64,000 bases of DNA from Ariolimax columbianus. Taxonomy: Eukaryota; Mollusca; Gastropoda; Stylommatophora; Arionidae. The position numbers and the translations under genes are program-made. The notes under the pieces were generated by a model, which ran no database searches, had not been told where the DNA came from, and saw only the letters and a list, made by a program, of their open reading frames with translations. Positions within the stretch are counted from its first letter, which is position 1. Every line of letters starts with the position of its first letter. The DNA is taken from NCBI GenBank assembly GCA_036924085.1, contig JAVGWX010000013.1, positions 63,501,157-63,565,156 on the forward strand, given 5' to 3'. Below are positions 43,184 to 52,959 of the stretch, in pieces.

Positions 43184-44734
43184 TTACCTAATTCCATTTC
43201 TGATTTCCATGTTTTTGGCTAGTGTCAGTAAACATTGCATCAACCGTTCCTTATCACTACTGCTTATTTTAACCAGACTATGCGCTGCCCCATCAGCTGT
43301 CTCTGATTGCTGCGCGATTTCCTCCTGTAAAACGCCCATCGTCTGGTCTGTTTGTTTCTCGGTTGGTTGGTTCGTACCCACCGGTTCTCTGGTAGTGTTA
43401 CGTACACTTACATCGTCCGCTACTTCAGCCTTCCGTCCATCTGTATTCACTATTTGTGGGAAAAACCTTTCACACTGTTCGTTTGACTGTTGGCTTATCT
43501 CGAAATGAGATCTTTTCATCTTTGCTTCGATGACTGGTTCGCTGTCCTGGCTGTGGTTAACCTTACTTTCCCTTTTCTTCGTTTTCCTTAGAAACTCTGT
43601 TCCTCCTTTGTTGGCTGCTGTTGGTGCGTCCGTTTCGCATTCCAACTGTGCGTCATTTCCACTTCCTTCCTCGGTGGCCGAAGGGTTGTCCCTTCTTTCG
43701 GTCTGTTCAACCACTTCTCCCGCATGGCTAGAACCTGGCTTGGGTGGGCACGAAACCATAGCTGGTCCTGCCACCATTCCTCCTCCTCTCCTTTCCTCTT
43801 TATCTGACGAATCTCTGACTATTTCCTTGTTCGATTCTTCGTCGACTTTAACTAATGTTCTACCAGGCTTGACGTCCTGGTAAACTTGGCTCCTTTCAGC
43901 ACGCCCGACCATGTTAATCGACGTAATACCCTCTTCCTGAATTCTCGGCCTACACTGTCCGATGCGGTAACATTTTATCTGGACCTCTGAGCGAACGTTT
44001 GTTTCGTTTGCATTGCGTAACCTGCCCTTCGTCCCTAACTTTTCTGGATACACAAAACCTGTATCTCTTTCTTTCTGTCCATCCGCCTCGTGCTCAAAGT
44101 CTCTTTGATAGCTCCTGTTCTGCCTCTCCATCTGTAACCGTGCAAAAGGCCTCTTGTGGGCTAAGAATCTGCCCGATTCAAACTTCTGCCCAACCATTCC
44201 TCCTCCTCTCACTTGACTTGGCCTCTGCACCTGGGTCAAACTCCTACACTTTTCGACACCTCTTTCCAGTCGTCCACACACGTCCGTCCTGAGATTTCCA
44301 CCTCTGTCCCTCCACGGATCGGAATGTGGAAGTTGGATGGGCTTCCTACTCACTTTCCTACCACTCTGTCCCCTTCTAAAATACTGGGCCGTGTTTACTT
44401 CTGTGATTTCTTGACTTCTTCTCTCCTTCCTAGCTGGTTTGAAAGCTCCCTTTTCAAACTGTTGCAACAGCTGTCGCAGCTTCCATTGGAGGTCGTTTTC
44501 CTGTCTTTCCAGCCGAATAACTCTGCCTGTTAGTTCTCTTAGCTGGTTTTGTAGTTGACTTTTGTCCTCCCACTTATCGCTGACTGTAGCTCGTGCCATG
44601 AAAGGCTTGTTTTTGACAAACAGTCCTCCTCTCCAGGAACTGTTAATATTCCGAAGAATATTAGGGCATCCGATAGACAAATGTCCAAAAGCTAGACAAT
44701 GATAACATTGTTTAACATTGTCCAACCTCGACAT
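43184..44734 (-). CDS. Gag-like protein with N-terminal CCHC zinc knuckle
   Basis: The ATG at 44,732-44,734 gives 516 residues. An upstream TTG would add nine, but ATG is the natural start; an in-frame stop lies at 44,768-44,770. Residues 10-23 (CYHCLAFGHLSIGC) fit CX2CX4HX4C, the nucleic-acid-binding knuckle of Gag nucleocapsids. Residues 59-94 (from SQLQNQLRELTGRVIRLERQ) look like a coiled coil. The rest is long, hydrophilic and rich in R, E, Q and S, without other domains I can name. A knuckle at the N-terminus is unusual, since Gag normally has it at the C-terminal end, so an upstream exon or a lost capsid part is possible. It sits just inside the 5' LTR of a young element and is uninterrupted. 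Gag identity is inferred from the knuckle and the position. Confidence 0.7.
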   Translation of the reverse strand: MSRLDNVKQCYHCLAFGHLSIGCPNILRNINSSWRGGLFVKNKPFMARATVSDKWEDKSQLQNQLRELTGRVIRLERQENDLQWKLRQLLQQFEKGAFKPARKERRSQEITEVNTAQYFRRGQSGRKVSRKPIQLPHSDPWRDRGGNLRTDVCGRLERGVEKCRSLTQVQRPSQVRGGGMVGQKFESGRFLAHKRPFARLQMERQNRSYQRDFEHEADGQKERDTGFVYPEKLGTKGRLRNANETNVRSEVQIKCYRIGQCRPRIQEEGITSINMVGRAERSQVYQDVKPGRTLVKVDEESNKEIVRDSSDKEERRGGGMVAGPAMVSCPPKPGSSHAGEVVEQTERRDNPSATEEGSGNDAQLECETDAPTAANKGGTEFLRKTKKRESKVNHSQDSEPVIEAKMKRSHFEISQQSNEQCERFFPQIVNTDGRKAEVADDVSVRNTTREPVGTNQPTEKQTDQTMGVLQEEIAQQSETADGAAHSLVKISSSDKERLMQCLLTLAKNMEIRNGIR

Positions 44735-45006
44735 ATTGAATAAACCCGTCTGGCCCACCAAAAAAATTTATAAGACTGTCAAGTACGCACAAAGTCTTGT
44801 CAATAATACAACAATGGGTGGAAGAAAAATGTCACACTTACCAGTCAGATGATTGGAAAAGCTGTCTATGGTACTAACACTCTAACCACTAGCTACTCCT
44901 CTATTCCTAACTACACACACAAGTTATATATAACTGCAACACTTGTGTTACACAGGCAAATAAAGATCTGTAACTACACACACTATATTTATAAATCTAT
45001 AACTAT
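44735..45006 (-). other. 5' leader of the LTR element
   Basis: AT-rich leader between the candidate primer-binding site and the Gag-like start. No ORF. A spliced upstream exon cannot be excluded. Confidence 0.5.
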
Positions 45007-45024
45007 CCGTGGTCACTGGCACCA
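45007..45024 (-). other. candidate tRNA primer-binding site
   Basis: The plus strand reads ccgtggtcactggcacca, which looks like a tRNA 3' end with CCA; the minus strand therefore starts TGG. It lies 14 bp inside the 5' LTR, slightly further than usual. The tRNA was not identified. Confidence 0.55.
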
Positions 45025-45038
45025 AAATAATAATAACG

Positions 45039-45979
45039 TGTAGCAGATCCTCTATTTCTTTGCCCTGGCCGTGATCTAACTTAGAACATTCTCACACTCA
45101 TCCACATCATCATGACCATACTCAGTAAATGACATATCACACAACAGGTGGCATATTTATTATATCATACTCATATCATAGAATGAGTAGAGAAATTACA
45201 AACACAATATAATACATATCTTAACTAAACATTATACTAAAACGGGAATTGTAAGCATTAGCTATTGATGGAATTCCCAACTAACTAAAAACCCAGTTCT
45301 ATTGCCTTGCAATTACATCACACACATATCGCCTTAACTGCGTCATCAACACACCTTATCAAATACTCTTCCTCACTGAAATCCCCTCAGGCGGGCGATC
45401 TCGACATAACTCGTTCACAATGTGTCCTTGCTTACAAACACACTTTCACATTATCTATTAATGCAAAACTCACACACCTATTTGAGCGCCCCTGTTCTAT
45501 TACTAAACATTCGTCCAACCGTCTATCAATCGCTCCTCTATCTAAGTCGGTGAGTTAAACATACTATCCACATTCAGTCTCTCTCTCTCCCATACAGCCT
45601 CTCTCTATCTAGCCTCTCCATCTCTCATCCAGCCTGTCGAGCTAAACTTTGTCTCGAGTTATATATCCTCAAGCAAGGCCAGAGCTTGACCAATCGATCT
45701 CAGGTATGGTCATCTTCAATTCCAATTGGAACGAAACACTTTGCACACCTGTCACTCATTCTCTCGCAGCAAGCCCCGTTGCCAATTTCGTCTGTCAATC
45801 AATCTCCCCCTACCAAAATCGGAAGGCCAGTGGTCAGTTTCTACCTGTCCACATTCCTTAACCCAACTCTGTTCTCCTTTGCTGAGACAGTGAGTGACCT
45901 TGACATGCATTCATGTAGCTTTAAGCTTTAACATGTTCAGGCATCCTAAACTCCCCTTGCTCCGGCGGGAACTGTTACA
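45039..45979 (-). repeat. 5' LTR (941 bp)
   Basis: Starts TGTAGCAG and ends CTGTTACA on the plus strand, with the same length as the other LTR. It presumably carries the promoter for the minus-strand transcript. Confidence 0.93.
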
Positions 45980-46417
45980 GAAAGATCAGCATACAGTGTC
46001 TAGAAGAGAGAAGAATTCGTGGTGACTTAATACATGTTTATAAGATGATCAGAGGAATGGATAAATTCGACTATAACAAGTTGTTTTTTATTACTAAAGC
46101 CACCCGCAATAACAAGAGGGCATAGCTACAAGTTGACTAAAGGGAGGTCCATATTAGATATTAGGAAATATTTTTTTAGTCAGAGAGTGGTGAATGCTTG
46201 GAATGCATTACCACAGGAGGTAGTGGAGGCAGGGACAGTTAATGCATTTAAGAATAAATTGGATGCGCATAGCTTTTAGAGCAAGGTGATGTAAATGAAA
46301 CTGGTTGTATACAGACTCTGCAGGGTCTTCTAAACCAGTATAAAGACGTTAAGTTAAGTTAAGTTAAGAAAACAGCCTGTTTCCAGCGAACACTATATGA
46401 AAGAGAGATAGTTTTAT

Positions 46418-47330
46418 TGATCAGTATGTTGTGTCTGACCCTGAAGCGATGTTCTGGTCAGTATGTTGTGTCTGACCCTGAAGCGATATCCTGGTCAGTA
46501 TGTTGTGTCTGACCCTGAAGCGATGGCCTGGTCAGTATGCTGTGTCTGACCCTGGAGCGATGTCCTGGTCAGTATGTTGTGCCTGACCCTGAAGCGATGT
46601 CCTGGTCAGTATGTTGTGCCTGACCCTGAAGCGATGTCCTGGTCAGTATGTTGTGCCTGACCCTGAAGCGATGTCCTGGTCAGTATGTTGTGCCTGACCC
46701 TGAAGCGATGTCCTGGTCAGTATGTTGTGCCTGACCCTGAAGCGATGTCCTGGTCAGTATGTTGTGCCTGACCCTGAAGCGATGTTCTGGTCAGTATGTT
46801 GTGTTTGACCCTGAAGCGATGTTCTGGTCAGTATGTTGTGCCTGACCCTGAAGCGATGTCCTGGTCAGTATGTTGTTCCTGACCCTAAAGCGATGTCCTG
46901 GTCTGAATGTTGTGCCTGACCCTGAATCGATGTCCTGGTCAGTATGTTGTGCCTGACCCTGAAGCGATGTCCTGGTCAGTATGTTGTGCCTGACCCTGAA
47001 GCGATGTCCTGGTCAGTATGTTGTGCCTGACCCTGAAGCGATGTCCTGGTCAGTATGTTGTGTCTGACCCTGAAGCGATGTCCTGGTCAGTATGTTGTGT
47101 CTGACCCTGAAGCGATGTCCTGGTTAGTATGTTGTGCCTGACCCTGAAGCGATGTCCTGGTTAGTATGTTGTGCCTGACCCTGAAGCGATGTCCTGGTCA
47201 GTATGTTGTGTCTGACCCTGAAGCGATGTCCTGGTCAGTATGTTGTGTCTGACCCTGAAGCGATGTCCTGGTCAGTATGTTGTGCCTGACCCTGAAGCGA
47301 TGTTCTGGTCAGTATGTTGTGCCTGACCGG
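46418..47330. repeat. 37-bp minisatellite, about 25 units
   Basis: Unit core gaccctgaagcgatgtcctg, reverse-complement-related to the array at 9,176-13,349. Variants are few (ctggttagt, tgtctgacc), so it looks more uniform than the larger array. Confidence 0.95.
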
Positions 47331-47345
47331 ACTAGCGTCTCAGTT

Positions 47346-47960
47346 CCCCATGTGACGTAAACAGATGTAGGCTATGGAAGGCAATGGAGGAATATGATGT
47401 AGAGGATTAGTTACTGGATGGCATTCGTGCCTTGTATGTAGACAGCGAAGGTGCAGTACGAGCAGATGCTGGTATGGAAAATTAGTTTCCAGTGCTGAGT
47501 GGTGTACGACAGGGGTGTATTCTTTCTCCACTTTTGTTCATAATTTATATGTATAAAATTACACTTTTGGCTAACCCACATGTGGAGTCCTTAAATGAAC
47601 GTGGTTCACTGGTGATGATTAAATCTTTTACCAAAATGGAGACGACCTACAACACCACCTAACCAATCTCCTTTCGCTTGTAGCGAATATGACACGAAGA
47701 TCAACACAGACAAGACCGAGACTATGATGATATCGCGTTAATACGTGCAGAGAAGATTTCACAGCAGTGACAAAAGTATCAAACAAATAACGGAGTTCAA
47801 ATACCTAGGTAGAATGTTCACTGCCTACGGCAGAGTGGACAGAGAGGGTCGCACATATAATTCAGAAGTCGAACTGAGTCCACTTTCACATTGAACCGAT
47901 TTTGAAGCTCTATAGAGTGCTATCATACCACTAAGAAGAGGAGGTTGATAAATACACTGT
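47346..47960 (+). pseudogene. LINE reverse-transcriptase core fragment
   Basis: The plus strand has FPVLSGVRQGCILSPLLFII, the RT motif with VRQG and SP. It also has INTDKTETMMIS and ITEFKYLGRMFTAYGRVDRE in shifted frames. Stops and frameshifts are frequent, and the segment that should hold the catalytic YADD is lost. It begins exactly where the 37-bp-unit element ends. Confidence 0.85.
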
Positions 47961-48536
47961 TTATACAGTGTGTTACCAATGTCAATATTGGTCTTTACTA
48001 GACATACGGACAGTCATTAAGCAACATCAATTTTATTAACATTTTTTAAACAGTAATGCGAACCAAACATTTTGTGTCTTATTTTTCGATGTTAGTCCAC
48101 TTGCCTAGCACACACTTTGTCCATCTCTCTACTAGCTTTTGGATGCCCTTTAGAAAAAAAAGTCTTTTGGTGTGATTTGTACCCAATTTTGCACCGACCC
48201 CATTACTACGATGTCTTGGTACCCATCTGCTACACAATTTCCTATAACCGAGGTCATCATGGACAATTTAGTGCACCGTGCTGTGACTTATGTTGCAGTC
48301 TACTGCTATTTTATCAATAGTGACTGGCTTGCTGTTACGGACTGGCTGGTCGATCTGCTGTTATACTGTGTCAATTGCTGCGCTTGCTGGTCTCTCACGC
48401 CGCGGTTCATTAATGGTGTTTTGTCTTCCGTTTTGAAATCTCTGTACCCATTCACACACTCTCCTTTGACTGTCTCCATACTGAACCTTCATTCTTATAT
48501 AGATTTACGAAGGATTCACACCCTGTGAATTGAGGA
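47961..48536. other. no recognisable feature
   Basis: Unassigned sequence with short open frames only. Confidence 0.5.
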
Positions 48537-48830
48537 TTCCGTGGTGAAGTGGTTAAGCCGCCGGTCACGTGATCAGGTGGTGTGGGTTCGATTCCGGACT
48601 CCGCCGTCTTTTTCACGGGTGCTTGATGTGGAGTCTCCTGCATCTCGTAGTCACCCCCTAGTCGTCTTGTCCGTGACTTGCCACTGGGGTCGGGCGGTTC
48701 GAGACGAGCGAGTGAGGATAAAAGGTAGCGCAGTTAATCCTTACTAAAAATAGTGCTAGCAAATAAATTATGCCGTCATCGTCTGCGATGGACGGCGGTC
48801 TCTGCTTGCTTTGCCTTTACACCCTGTTAC
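48537..48830 (+). mobile_element. tRNA-derived SINE, family 3
   Basis: The head has an A-box-like tggtgaagtggttaagccgc and a B-box gggttcgattcc. A body follows with cgtcttgtccgtgacttg and gcgagtgaggataaaaggta. The 3' end is approximate. Confidence 0.78.
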
Positions 48831-49039
48831 GACTGAAAGACGAATAACGCCTCGCTGTTCTTCCACGATGCAGTTGGACGGCCATGTTGTTAGCTATATT
48901 GCGCATGTGCATGCTGCTGGATCATCACAATCCCTACATGGAGTATTGCTTAAAAGCCATTTTGTGTCATACAATACTATTTTCAGCTGTGCATACTCTT
49001 CCATGCACTTTATAATAAAATTGTTGTTACTTTATCAGT

Positions 49040-49200
49040 CACTCGTGCATAAGGGCACAGGTGGGAGTTTCGCTGTCTGAGAACTCGTACAAAAGGGCAC
49101 AGGTGGGAGTTGCTATGTCTGAGAACTCGTCCATAAGGGCACAGGTGGGAGTTGCGGTATCTGAGAACTCGTACATAAGGGCACGAGCTTGGAGATATGC
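49040..49200. repeat. 42-bp repeat, about 4 units
   Basis: Units around aagggcacaggtgggagttg with gagaactcgt between them. The last unit is diverged. Confidence 0.9.
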
Positions 49201-49699
49201 GCTGTCTGAGAAGTGCAACCGAAAAGACAATCCATGACCAAATACGCAATACGACTCTGAGGCTGGGTACAAACCATGGCCTACCTTTTTTTCCTCACAG
49301 TAAGCTGTGGACAAACCCAGTTAGGGCCTACATTGACGCCCAACCAATCAAGTAGTTTAGTCATTTAGTCAGAATGCATTACGACCAGCCTGCAGCGAGA
49401 GCAGGTATCCGGTCCACGAGGAAGGGGCAAACCTTGGCGACCGTAGGTCGAGGGTTTCTCTGACACAATCAGGATGCTACACCTAACAACAGCACATGCC
49501 TCCTAACTGGCGATAACAAGAAATCATCGCATCCCACCTGCCTGCAAAGCCTCATGGTAAGAGCTGTTGGACGAAAGAAGGAGCCGACTCACAGACATAC
49601 AAAGCCACACGAACAATTGTATCAGCAGTGAACAAGTAAATGTTTATTTTTTTTAAAACTACATTTTTCCTTACAAGCATTTTTTTATACTAACGGGGA
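49201..49699. other. no recognisable feature
   Basis: Unassigned sequence left of the next dispersed element. Confidence 0.5.
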
Positions 49700-51450
49700 G
49701 GAAGACTAACGTTTTGTCAGACAAAATATACTGGTCAGACATTTTAGTCAGGGAGAGGCAAAATATACTGGTCAGACATTTTAGTCAGGGAGAGGCAAAA
49801 TATACTGGTCAGACATGTTAGTCAGGGTCAGGCAAAACATACTGGTCAGACATGTTAGTCAGGGTCAGGCAAAACATACTGGTCAGACATGTTAGTCAGG
49901 GTCAGGCAAAACATACTGGTCAGACATGTTAGTCAGGGTCAGGCAAAATATACGGATCAGACATGTTAGTCAGGGTCAGGCAAAATATACGGGTCAGACA
50001 TGTTAGTCAGGGTCAGGCAAAATAATGGTCAGACATGTTAGTTAGGGTCAGGCAAAACATACTGGTCAGACATGTTAGTCAGGGTCAGGCAAAATATACG
50101 GGTCAGACATGTTAGTCAGGGTCAGGCAAAACATACTGGTCAGACATGTTAGTCAGGGTCAGGCAAAACATACTGGTCAGACATGTTAGTCAGGGTCAGG
50201 CAAAATATACTGGTCAGACATGTTAGTCAGGGTCAGGCAAAATATACGGGTCAGACATGTTAGTCAGGGTCAGGCAAAATAATGGTCAGACATGTTAGTC
50301 AGGGTCAGGCAAAATATACGAGTCAGACATGTTAGTCAGGGTCAGGCAAAATATACGGGTCAGACATGTTAGTCAGGGTCAGGCAAAACATACTGGTCAG
50401 ACATGTTAGTCAGGGTCAGGCAAAATATACTGGTCAGACATGTTAGTCAGGGTCAGGCAAAATATACTGGTCAGACATGTTAGTCAGGGTCAGGCAAAAT
50501 AATGGTCAGACATGTTAGTTAGGGTCAGGCAAAACATACTGGTCAGACATGTTAGTCAGGGTCAGGCAAAACATACTGGTCAGACATGTTAGTCAGGGTC
50601 AGGCAAAATATACTGGTCAGACATGTTAGTCAGGGTCAGGCAAAATATACTGGTCAGACATGTTAGTCAGGGTCAGGCAAAATATACGGGTCAGACATGT
50701 TAGTCAGGGTCAGGCAAAATAATGGTCAGACATGTTAGTTAGGGTCAGGCAAAATATACTGGTCAGACATGTTAGTCAGGGTCAGGCAAAACATACTGGT
50801 CAGACATGTTACTCAGGGTCAGGCAAAATATACTGGTCAGACATGTTAGTCAGGGTCAGGCAAAATATACTGGTCAGACATGTTAGTCAGGGTCAGGCAA
50901 AATATACGGGTCAGACATGTTAGTCAGGGTCAGGCAAAATATACTGGTCAGACATGTTAGTCAGGGTCAGGCAAAATAATGGTCAGACATGTTAGTTAGG
51001 GTCAGGCAAAACATACTGGTCAGACATGTTAGTCAGGGTCAGGCAAAATATACGGGTCAGACATGTTAGTCAGGGTCAGGCAAAACATACTGGTCAGACA
51101 TGTTAGTCAGGGTCAGGCAAAACATACTGGTCAGACATGTTAGTCAGGGTCAGGCAAAATAATCGTCAGACATGTTAGTTAGGGTCAGGCAAAACATACT
51201 GGCCAAGACCCTCACCTCGGATCCTAGTAGCCCTCCCTGCAAACGGGCTGTTTTCATGGCATCCCCATAGTAGTGAGTGACACACATATGAAGCTAAGCA
51301 TAGCACAACCGCCCGGAGGACACCGGTCTACCTTCATCAGCACGCCCGGGATGTAAGGATAGCTACTGCAACCCGCCACTTAACGTCCTTTCCAGGGCGC
51401 ACAAAAGAGTAACACACCCATTGTGGGCATTCGCAAACAACAACATTTAT
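49700..51450 (-). mobile_element. 37-bp-unit dispersed element, copy d (expanded)
   Basis: It starts with ggggaggaagactaacgttt, equivalent to ggggaactgagatgctagt of copy a. It carries about 40 units at 49,715-51,205 and then the family flank (ctgttttcatggcatcccca, gctaagcatagcacaacc), ending in gcaaacaacaacat. Confidence 0.82.
49715..51205. repeat. 37-bp minisatellite, about 40 units
   Basis: Unit core ggtcagacatgttagtcagg. Shorter units (caaaataatggtcagac) have lost several bases. The unit aligns with that of copy a (ggtcaggcac...gtcag) but differs at many positions, so the two arrays expanded independently. Confidence 0.95.
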
Positions 51451-51459
51451 ACCAAGACT

Positions 51460-52426
51460 GAGGGGACGGCGTGGCCTAGTGGTTAAGGGGCACGGCTCAC
51501 AACCGGAAGGTGCTGGGTTCGATCCCCATCACAGCACCGGCCTTTACACAATATTAAACAATATTAGAAAGATAGATAAGGAAAGGGACCTAGGGATTAT
51601 AATAGATCATACAGGAAAGGCGAGTGAGCAAGTTAAGGTAGCAGTGAAAAAGGCAAATGCAATGTTAGGTATGATAAAAAGAAATATTAAACATAGGAGC
51701 AAGGAAGTTATCGTCAAACTGTATAAAGCTTTAGTTAGACCTAGATTGGAGTACTGTGTACAGGTGTGGAGTCCTTATCATAGAGGGGACATAAACATGC
51801 TAGAAAGAATACAAAAAAGAGCGACAAAGATGATAGTGGGATTCCAGAATTACAGTTATGAGGAACGACTCAGACAAACCGGCCTACAGTGTCTCGAAGA
51901 GAGAAGAATTCGTGGTGACTTAATACAGGTTTATAAGATGATCAGAGGAATCGATAAATTAGACTATAACAAGTTTTTTTTTAAATACAGCCACCTACAA
52001 TAACACGAGGGCATAGCTACAAGCTGACTAAAGAGAGGTCCAGGTTAGATATTAGGAAATATTTTTTTAGTCAGAGAGTGGTGTCTGCTTGGAATGCATT
52101 GCCAGGGGAGGTAGTGGAGGCAGGGACAGTTAATGCATTTAAGAATAAACTGGATGCGCATAGCTTTTAGAGCAAGGTGATGTAAATGTAACTGGTTGTA
52201 TACAGACTCTACAGGGTCTTCTAAACCAGTATAAAGACGTTAAGTTAAGTTAAGTTACCCCGGGGAAGCAAACCCTTAGAAAATGCAGGAGGAAGCAGAC
52301 CCTTACATAAAATGCATGCTGAAGTCGGATGCACTGGGCCGACAGGCGCAAAATAAAAACCACAGTGCAACGCACATCGCCTTGGGGATAAGAGCAATAA
52401 GGCGAACGCAAAAAAAATAAAAATAA
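51460..52426 (+). mobile_element. tRNA-derived SINE, family 1, copy D, split by a CR1 insertion
   Basis: The head (51,460-51,547) has A-box tggcctagtggttaag and B-box gggttcgatcccc. The body and tail (52,255-52,426) start ttaccccggggaagc and end in ggcgaacgc plus an A-rich run. The 11-bp duplication ataccaagact lies at 51,449-51,459 and 52,427-52,437. With the CR1 removed, the SINE matches copy C. Confidence 0.93.
51548..52254 (+). mobile_element. CR1-like LINE 3' fragment inserted in a SINE
   Basis: The frame encodes DKERDLGIIIDHTGKASEQV, VAVKKANAMLGMIKRNIKHR, LYKALVRPRLEYCVQVWSPY and RIRGDLIQVYKMIRGIDKLD, then a frameshift and the FSQRVV C-terminus. This is the classic CR1/L2 RT C-terminal order. 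It ends in a ttaagttaagttaagtt tail. A 4-bp duplication (ttac) lies at 51,544-51,547 and 52,255-52,258. It is the best-preserved CR1 copy here and serves as reference for the other three. Confidence 0.9.
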
Positions 52427-52437
52427 ATACCAAGACT

Positions 52438-52802
52438 TTGTTTTGACAATATTTAAAAAAAATATATTTTGGTGTTTCTTCTGTGAACTGGTACTGTGTT
52501 GGTACTGTGTCATTCGAGGGTTCTTCAAAATTAGGTCGCGTCAGTAAAGACAATGAACAATATTTCATCTCTCTAGGTTATGGGGAAGTTGGTATAGGAG
52601 AAATAGTTCACGCGGCTACAAGAGACGAGGGGATGTTCGCGTATGCTGTTGTCATAGTAGCATATCAATAAACACTGATACTTTCAAACACGCGATGCTC
52701 TTCAGTATTAAAGAAATAAAACGTGTACTGAATGTATTATTGGCGGTTGCCATGGATATATCAAGTGCACTATAAATTTCCATGTCGATTTTCTAGAAAT
52801 GG

Positions 52803-52803
<1 letters not shown>
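52438..52803. other. no recognisable feature
   Basis: Unassigned AT-rich sequence between the SINE and a purine microsatellite. Confidence 0.5.
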
Positions 52804-52842
<39 letters not shown>

Positions 52843-52850
52843 GGGGGGAA
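52804..52850. repeat. (GA)n microsatellite with G-run
   Basis: Pure gagaga repeats followed by gggaggggggggg. Confidence 0.95.
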
Positions 52851-52959
52851 ATAAAACAAGAACAGCTCTACCGCCAAGGCTACCACCTGGGATAACACAG
52901 CGATTATCTGGGTCACGTAGTGTAATAGTGTGGTGGTGGTGGTGGGCTTTCTGTGTAGG

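Larger units (their letters stand above)
40456..45979 (-). mobile_element. complete LTR retrotransposon, Gag-like ORF only, no pol recognised
   Basis: Two 941-bp direct repeats (40,456-41,396 and 45,039-45,979) start with TGTAGCAG and end with CTGTTACA. They flank 3,642 bp of internal sequence. A 4-bp duplication (gaaa) lies at 40,452-40,455 and 45,980-45,983. The coding strand is minus: a candidate primer-binding site follows the right LTR, a polypurine stretch precedes the left LTR, and one Gag-like ORF lies between. No protease, reverse transcriptase, RNase H or integrase frame was found. It is therefore probably non-autonomous and mobilised by a relative. Confidence 0.9.
40281..46367 (+). 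mobile_element. CR1-like LINE fragment, interrupted by an LTR retrotransposon
   Basis: The left half (40,281-40,455) encodes RSKEVIVKLYKVLVRPRLEY, MWSPYHRGDINMLERI and an in-frame stop. The right half (45,984-46,367) carries the CLEERRIRGDLI-type region (frame damaged), FSQRVVNAWNALPQEVVEA, and a taaagacgttaagttaagtt tail. The halves join correctly when compared with 51,548-52,254. The 5' end is truncated. A gaa target-site duplication is possible (40,278-40,280 and 46,368-46,370) but too short to be sure. Confidence 0.88.
40083..47345 (+). mobile_element. 37-bp-unit dispersed element, copy c (host of a nested insertion)
   Basis: The left part (40,083-40,280; aaaaggacgttaagtggctg, atcccgagcatgcgg) breaks at cggccttgaa and resumes at 46,368 with gaaaacagcctgtttccagc. 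An array of about 25 units then leads to ggactagcgtctcagttccc at 47,345. The insert is a CR1 copy which itself contains an LTR retrotransposon. Confidence 0.85.

Noticed and set aside
48172..48528. Short membrane-protein-like frame of 118 codons
   Set aside because: No homology recognised, no supporting exon signals, and it overlaps another equally long frame. Judged chance.
49715..51205. CRISPR array (37-bp repeats)
   Set aside because: Repeats are directly contiguous with no unique spacers, sit in a eukaryotic dispersed element, and no cas-like gene is nearby.
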